NCBI GenBank assembly: GCA_016181985.1
Contig: JACOYG010000048.1
Location: 1-8,466, forward strand
Source: Candidatus Nealsoniibacteriota bacterium
GTDB lineage: Bacteria > Patescibacteriota > Minisyncoccia > Minisyncoccales > MHMH01
Direction of reading: 5' to 3'
DNA length: 8,466 bases
Shown here: positions 5,869-8,466 of the stretch, piece by piece
Layout of the letters: every line of letters begins with the position of its first letter
Numbering within the stretch: position 1 is the first letter of the stretch
Notes under the pieces: generated by a model
What the model was told of the DNA's origin: nothing
What the model saw: the letters and a program-made list of their open reading frames with translations, nothing else
Databases searched by the model: none
Position numbers and translations under genes: made by a program

Positions 5869-6663
5869 ATGCCCGAATTGCCGGAGGTTGAAACAATCAG
5901 GCGCCAGCTAAGCCAAAAAATTGTCGGCAAGAAATTGAATGGCAAAAGAATCAACGGACTGCGAAGGAGAGCTAAAATTTTGATTATTGATTTTAACAAT
6001 GGTTCGAGCTTAGTTTTTCATTTAAAACTCACCGGCCAGTTGATTTATAATAAAAAACCCTCGCGATTCACCCGGAAGGTTTTTAATTTTGACGACGGTT
6101 CAAGGTTAATTTTTAATGATGTCCGTAAATTCGGCTGGTGGAAGATGGTTAAAAACACCAAGGAAATAGAGCAAAACTTCGGACCGGAAGCTCTGGAAAT
6201 AGATTTTATAACTTTCAGCGATTTGCTTGGAAAACGACCCAACGCCAAAATAAAACCATTATTGATGGATCAGAAATTCATTGCCGGCATCGGCAATATT
6301 TATTCCGACGAAATTTTATTTGCCTCGAAGGTTCACCCTCTGCGACAAGCCAAAACCTTGGGAAAAGAAGAAATTAAGCTGATTTATCAAAACATCAAGA
6401 AGATATTAAAAGAAGCGATTAAACGACATGGTTCATCAGTCCAATCTTATCTTGATGCCTACGGCCAAAAAGGGGATTATGTAAAATACCATAAGGTTTA
6501 TCAAAAAGAAGGTGAAAAATGCCCAAGAAGAGATAGGGGCATAATCCAAAGAATCAAAATCGGCGGCCGAAGCTCGCGTTTTTGCCCTCGATGCCAACCC
6601 TTCAACGTGGTTCAGGCCTTCGGCTCCGAGAGCCATCAGGATCGAAGAGATAAAAAAATATGA
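5869..6663 (+). CDS. mutM: Formamidopyrimidine-DNA glycosylase, atypical
   Basis: Family function: bifunctional base-excision glycosylase/AP lyase removing 8-oxoguanine and FapyG. The N-terminus MPELPEVET carries the catalytic Pro2 and Glu3; K36 in RRRAK matches the conserved Lys (57 in E. coli); DVRKFGWW (84-91), GIGNIYSDEILF (140-151, with the DNA-contacting Asn143) and HGSSVQSYLDAYGQKG (187-202) are intact. Three oddities appear in this 264-residue protein. About 21 residues are missing between the first helix and RRRAK. The zinc finger has C218, C239 and C242, but the second Cys is replaced (CPRRD) and the first-to-third Cys spacing is one residue longer than usual. The protein runs 22 residues past the final CPRC where most homologues end within one or two. 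The start follows the receiver gene by 7 bases and the stop overlaps holA by 4 (ATGA). Catalytic residues suggest activity, but this could be a decaying gene. Confidence 0.9.
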   Translation: MPELPEVETIRRQLSQKIVGKKLNGKRINGLRRRAKILIIDFNNGSSLVFHLKLTGQLIYNKKPSRFTRKVFNFDDGSRLIFNDVRKFGWWKMVKNTKEIEQNFGPEALEIDFITFSDLLGKRPNAKIKPLLMDQKFIAGIGNIYSDEILFASKVHPLRQAKTLGKEEIKLIYQNIKKILKEAIKRHGSSVQSYLDAYGQKGDYVKYHKVYQKEGEKCPRRDRGIIQRIKIGGRSSRFCPRCQPFNVVQAFGSESHQDRRDKKI

Positions 6664-7529
6664 TTATACTTCTTTACGGAGAAGATACTTTCAGAAGCAA
6701 AAAGAAGTTGCAGGAGATAATTGAGCACTACAGGGAAGTCCACAAGAGCGGGCTGAATTTGAAGTTTTTCTCCGGCGAAGATTTGAGCTACCATGATTTC
6801 AGAAGCGAGTTTCAGCAGTTTTCGATGTTTCAGGAGAAGAAATTACTGGTTTTGAAAAATGTTTTTTCCAATAAGGAATTTAAAGATTCTTTTTTGGAAA
6901 ATGGCAAGAAATTTATCGATCAAAAAGACATCATTATTTTTTATGAAGAGGGAGAAATTACTCCCAAAGATTCTTTGCTGAAATTTTTAACGGACAACGC
7001 AAAAACGCAGGAATTCAAAATGCTGGGAGGCGAAAAATTGAGGAATTGGGCGCAAAAAGAATTCGACGAACGCGGGAGCCATATTCATCCGGAGGCAATA
7101 TATCAGCTCGTTAGTTTTGTCGGCAATAATCTGTGGCAGCTTTCCAATGAGATCGAAAAGCTTTCCGCCTTTAAGAAAAATAGAACAATCGAGCATAAAG
7201 ACATCGATCTCGAAACGGATATTTTTAAAACCATTGAAGCCATGGCCTTAAGAAATAAAAGAGAGGCGATTTCTTTAATCCACAGCCATTTGGAAAAAGG
7301 CGACAACCCGTTGTATCTTTTATCTATGATCGGTTTTCAGTTCAGAAATCTTTTAGTGGCGAAAAAAACAGGAAGGCTTGGCGGTCATCCCTATTTTGCG
7401 AGAAAAACAGCTTCTATGGCCAAAGGCTTTTCCCTTCAAGAGCTTAAGAAAATATATTATAAAATTTTTACGGCTACTGTTTACAGTATATCAAATTTTC
7501 ATCCAAATGATTTAGAAAACTGTGGATAA
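6660..7529 (+). CDS. holA: DNA polymerase III delta subunit
   Basis: The 289-residue protein matches HolA, the clamp-loader subunit that opens the beta clamp. It begins MIILLYGEDTFRSKKKL, the typical degenerate AAA+ start without a Walker A. Residues 50-60 (EFQQFSMFQEKK) lie in the clamp-contact region, and the helical C-terminal domain holds the family-typical DIFKTIEAMALRNKREA (187-203), NPLYLLSMIGFQFRNLL (216-232) and FSLQELKKIYYKIF (257-270). After residue 270 the sequence departs from the usual ending (expected something like DLKIKTG followed by a final helix) and stops after 19 unrelated residues; the other two frames do not restore it. It is translationally coupled to mutM by an ATGA overlap. 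Its last three codons, including the stop, form a DnaA box. It converges on murB. Confidence 0.9.
   Translation: MIILLYGEDTFRSKKKLQEIIEHYREVHKSGLNLKFFSGEDLSYHDFRSEFQQFSMFQEKKLLVLKNVFSNKEFKDSFLENGKKFIDQKDIIIFYEEGEITPKDSLLKFLTDNAKTQEFKMLGGEKLRNWAQKEFDERGSHIHPEAIYQLVSFVGNNLWQLSNEIEKLSAFKKNRTIEHKDIDLETDIFKTIEAMALRNKREAISLIHSHLEKGDNPLYLLSMIGFQFRNLLVAKKTGRLGGHPYFARKTASMAKGFSLQELKKIYYKIFTATVYSISNFHPNDLENCG
7521..7529 (-). promoter_or_regulatory. DnaA box overlapping the holA stop codon
   Basis: TGTGGATAA is the exact reverse complement of the consensus DnaA box TTATCCACA. It is made of the last two sense codons and the stop of holA. The 11-mer around it (7520-7530) is the inverse of 4111-4121. No cluster of further boxes or AT-rich unwinding element was seen next to it, so an origin is not claimed. 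Confidence 0.4.
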
Positions 7530-7575
7530 CATTTTTATCCTCTTTCGCCGATTGCGTTAAACAATATAAAATACA

Positions 7576-8466
7576 TCACACAATCTGAATCTCTTCTTCT
7601 AAATCAATGGTAAATCTTTCTTTTACTTCGTGCTTCGCAAGCGCGATAAGTCGTTTTACATCATCTGATGCCGCGTCGCATACATTCACAATAAAATTCG
7701 GATGCTTTGGGGATATCATCGCTCCCCCGAAACTCACTCCTTTCAAGCCCGTTTCGTGGATAAAATATGCCGCAGGTACTATCGGAAAAGGATCCTGCTT
7801 CACGGGCATCGCCTTCCCGACGCAATCGGAGAAATAAGGTTTTGATTTTATCAAAGAGAATGGGACATTTTTAAATATGCTTCCTATGTTCGGATATTCC
7901 ATCGGATGCCGCGCCATGCGATATGCTATCTTTTCTTTTATTGTTTTGCGGATTGCGTTCCGTTTCCCGCGAGAAAGCGCAAGGGTTGCAGAAATGATTA
8001 TTTCATTTTTTGCGCTTGTTTTATAACAACTGGTTCTATAACCAAACGTACATTCTTTCGCTTTGCGTTCACGAATTGTTTGCGTTTGTATATCCATGCT
8101 TTGCACGGACCGCGTAATGTCTTTGCACTCTCCGCCAAATGCTCCCGCATTGCCGCGAATAGCGCCGCCAACCGTGCCCGGCAAACCGCCAGCCCATTCA
8201 AGGCCAGAGAGATTATGGGTTATGCAGTAATGGAGTAGCGTCGCAACCGAAACTCCCGCGCCAACCTTCACCATAACCCCGTTACTTTCTAACTTCATAA
8301 CTTCGGGCTTGAGAACAAGCCCGTCAAACCCCTCATCGCTTATTAAAAGATTGGTGCCGCCGCCTAAAATAAATGTGCGCGAATGTCCGGGCAAAGCCCT
8401 ACGCGAACTGCACACGCGAATTTCTTCTTTGCGCCACTTTTCCAAAACCTTCTTAATCTGATCAAT
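7576..8466 (-). CDS. murB: UDP-N-acetylenolpyruvoylglucosamine reductase (5' end beyond right edge)
   Basis: The open frame continues to base 8466, so the N-terminal FAD-contact segment lies outside; 296 residues are visible. Family function: NADPH- and FAD-dependent reduction of UDP-GlcNAc-enolpyruvate to UDP-MurNAc in peptidoglycan synthesis, in the cytoplasm. Visible motifs, numbered from the right edge: LGGGTNLLISDEGFDGLVL (34-52), WAGGLPGTVGGAIRGNAG (91-108), FGYRTSCYK (141-149, with the substrate Arg144), NIGSIFKN (193-200, with the proton-donor Ser196), AAYFIHETGLKG (232-243), SPKHPNFIVN (252-261) and the C-terminal LEEEIQIV with the catalytic Glu region. A roughly 20-residue insert separates FKN from the AGLKG-type motif. 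A TTG at 8445 could be read as a start but falls after the expected N-terminus. The gene is visibly more GC-rich than its neighbours. It ends with TGA 46 bases from holA, convergent, with no clear terminator between. Confidence 0.93.
   Translation of the reverse strand: MDQIKKVLEKWRKEEIRVCSSRRALPGHSRTFILGGGTNLLISDEGFDGLVLKPEVMKLESNGVMVKVGAGVSVATLLHYCITHNLSGLEWAGGLPGTVGGAIRGNAGAFGGECKDITRSVQSMDIQTQTIRERKAKECTFGYRTSCYKTSAKNEIIISATLALSRGKRNAIRKTIKEKIAYRMARHPMEYPNIGSIFKNVPFSLIKSKPYFSDCVGKAMPVKQDPFPIVPAAYFIHETGLKGVSFGGAMISPKHPNFIVNVCDAASDDVKRLIALAKHEVKERFTIDLEEEIQIV

Noticed and set aside
6622..6634. GGCTC-CGA-GAGCC hairpin as a terminator
   Set aside because: No T tract follows, and it sits inside mutM just before the translationally coupled holA.
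6661..6663. TGA read as glycine (Gracilibacteria/SR1 code)
   Set aside because: TGA ends mutM in a typical ATGA overlap and ends murB at its natural C-terminus; no gene has an in-frame TGA inside it.
7475..7488. TACTGT-TT-ACAGTA palindrome as a LexA/SOS box
   Set aside because: The classic box needs CTGT-N8-ACAG; here only two bases separate the arms and the site is inside holA.
7906..8238. 110-residue plus-strand open frame antisense to murB
   Set aside because: It lies wholly inside murB, which has clear motifs; its translation is low-complexity and Cys/Phe-rich with no recognisable domain.

Overview
The window looks like chromosomal DNA from a Candidate Phyla Radiation (Patescibacteria) bacterium, most likely of the Parcubacteria type. 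The signs are AT-rich genes packed with gaps of a few bases, short proteins, a near absence of Shine-Dalgarno sequences, and protein sequences resembling that group (MutM, HolA, MurB, TsaE, a stand-alone Pol I-type 5'-3' exonuclease). The lineage is inferred from sequence character; no 16S or other decisive marker is present. TGA serves as a stop (mutM, murB), so the Gracilibacteria/SR1 glycine code does not apply.

Layout. Bases 1-1533 (minus strand): the start of a GspE/PilB-type secretion or pilus ATPase that runs off the left edge, preceded by a DHH-phosphoesterase-like protein whose catalytic motifs are almost all lost. Bases 1568-2891 (plus): tsaE, carrying an in-frame heptamer-repeat insert, then a single-domain 5'-3' exonuclease. 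Bases 2888-4084 (minus): a membrane histidine kinase. Bases 4085-4168: a compact divergent promoter region with two extended -10 boxes, both predicted to give leaderless mRNAs, and a perfect DnaA box between them. Bases 4169-5429 (plus): three small unrecognised membrane proteins. Bases 5493-7529 (plus): a receiver-only response regulator with its own promoter, then mutM and holA. Bases 7576-8466 (minus): murB, open at the right edge.

Functional reading. Most genes are core housekeeping: t6A tRNA modification (tsaE), DNA repair (5' exonuclease, mutM), replication (holA) and cell wall synthesis (murB). The centre (2888-5861) could be one signalling unit: sensor kinase, three membrane proteins and a lone receiver. 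This is the best candidate here for an undescribed system, though the evidence is only proximity, shared promoter architecture and the DnaA box. A second exact DnaA box lies on the holA stop codon.

Several proteins depart from their families in ways visible in the sequence: the inactive-looking DHH protein, a MutM with a shortened N-terminal domain, a broken zinc finger and a GC-rich tail, and a HolA with an unusual C-terminus. No tRNA, rRNA, CRISPR array, insertion sequence or attachment site was seen, and no gene-free stretch exceeds 85 bases.
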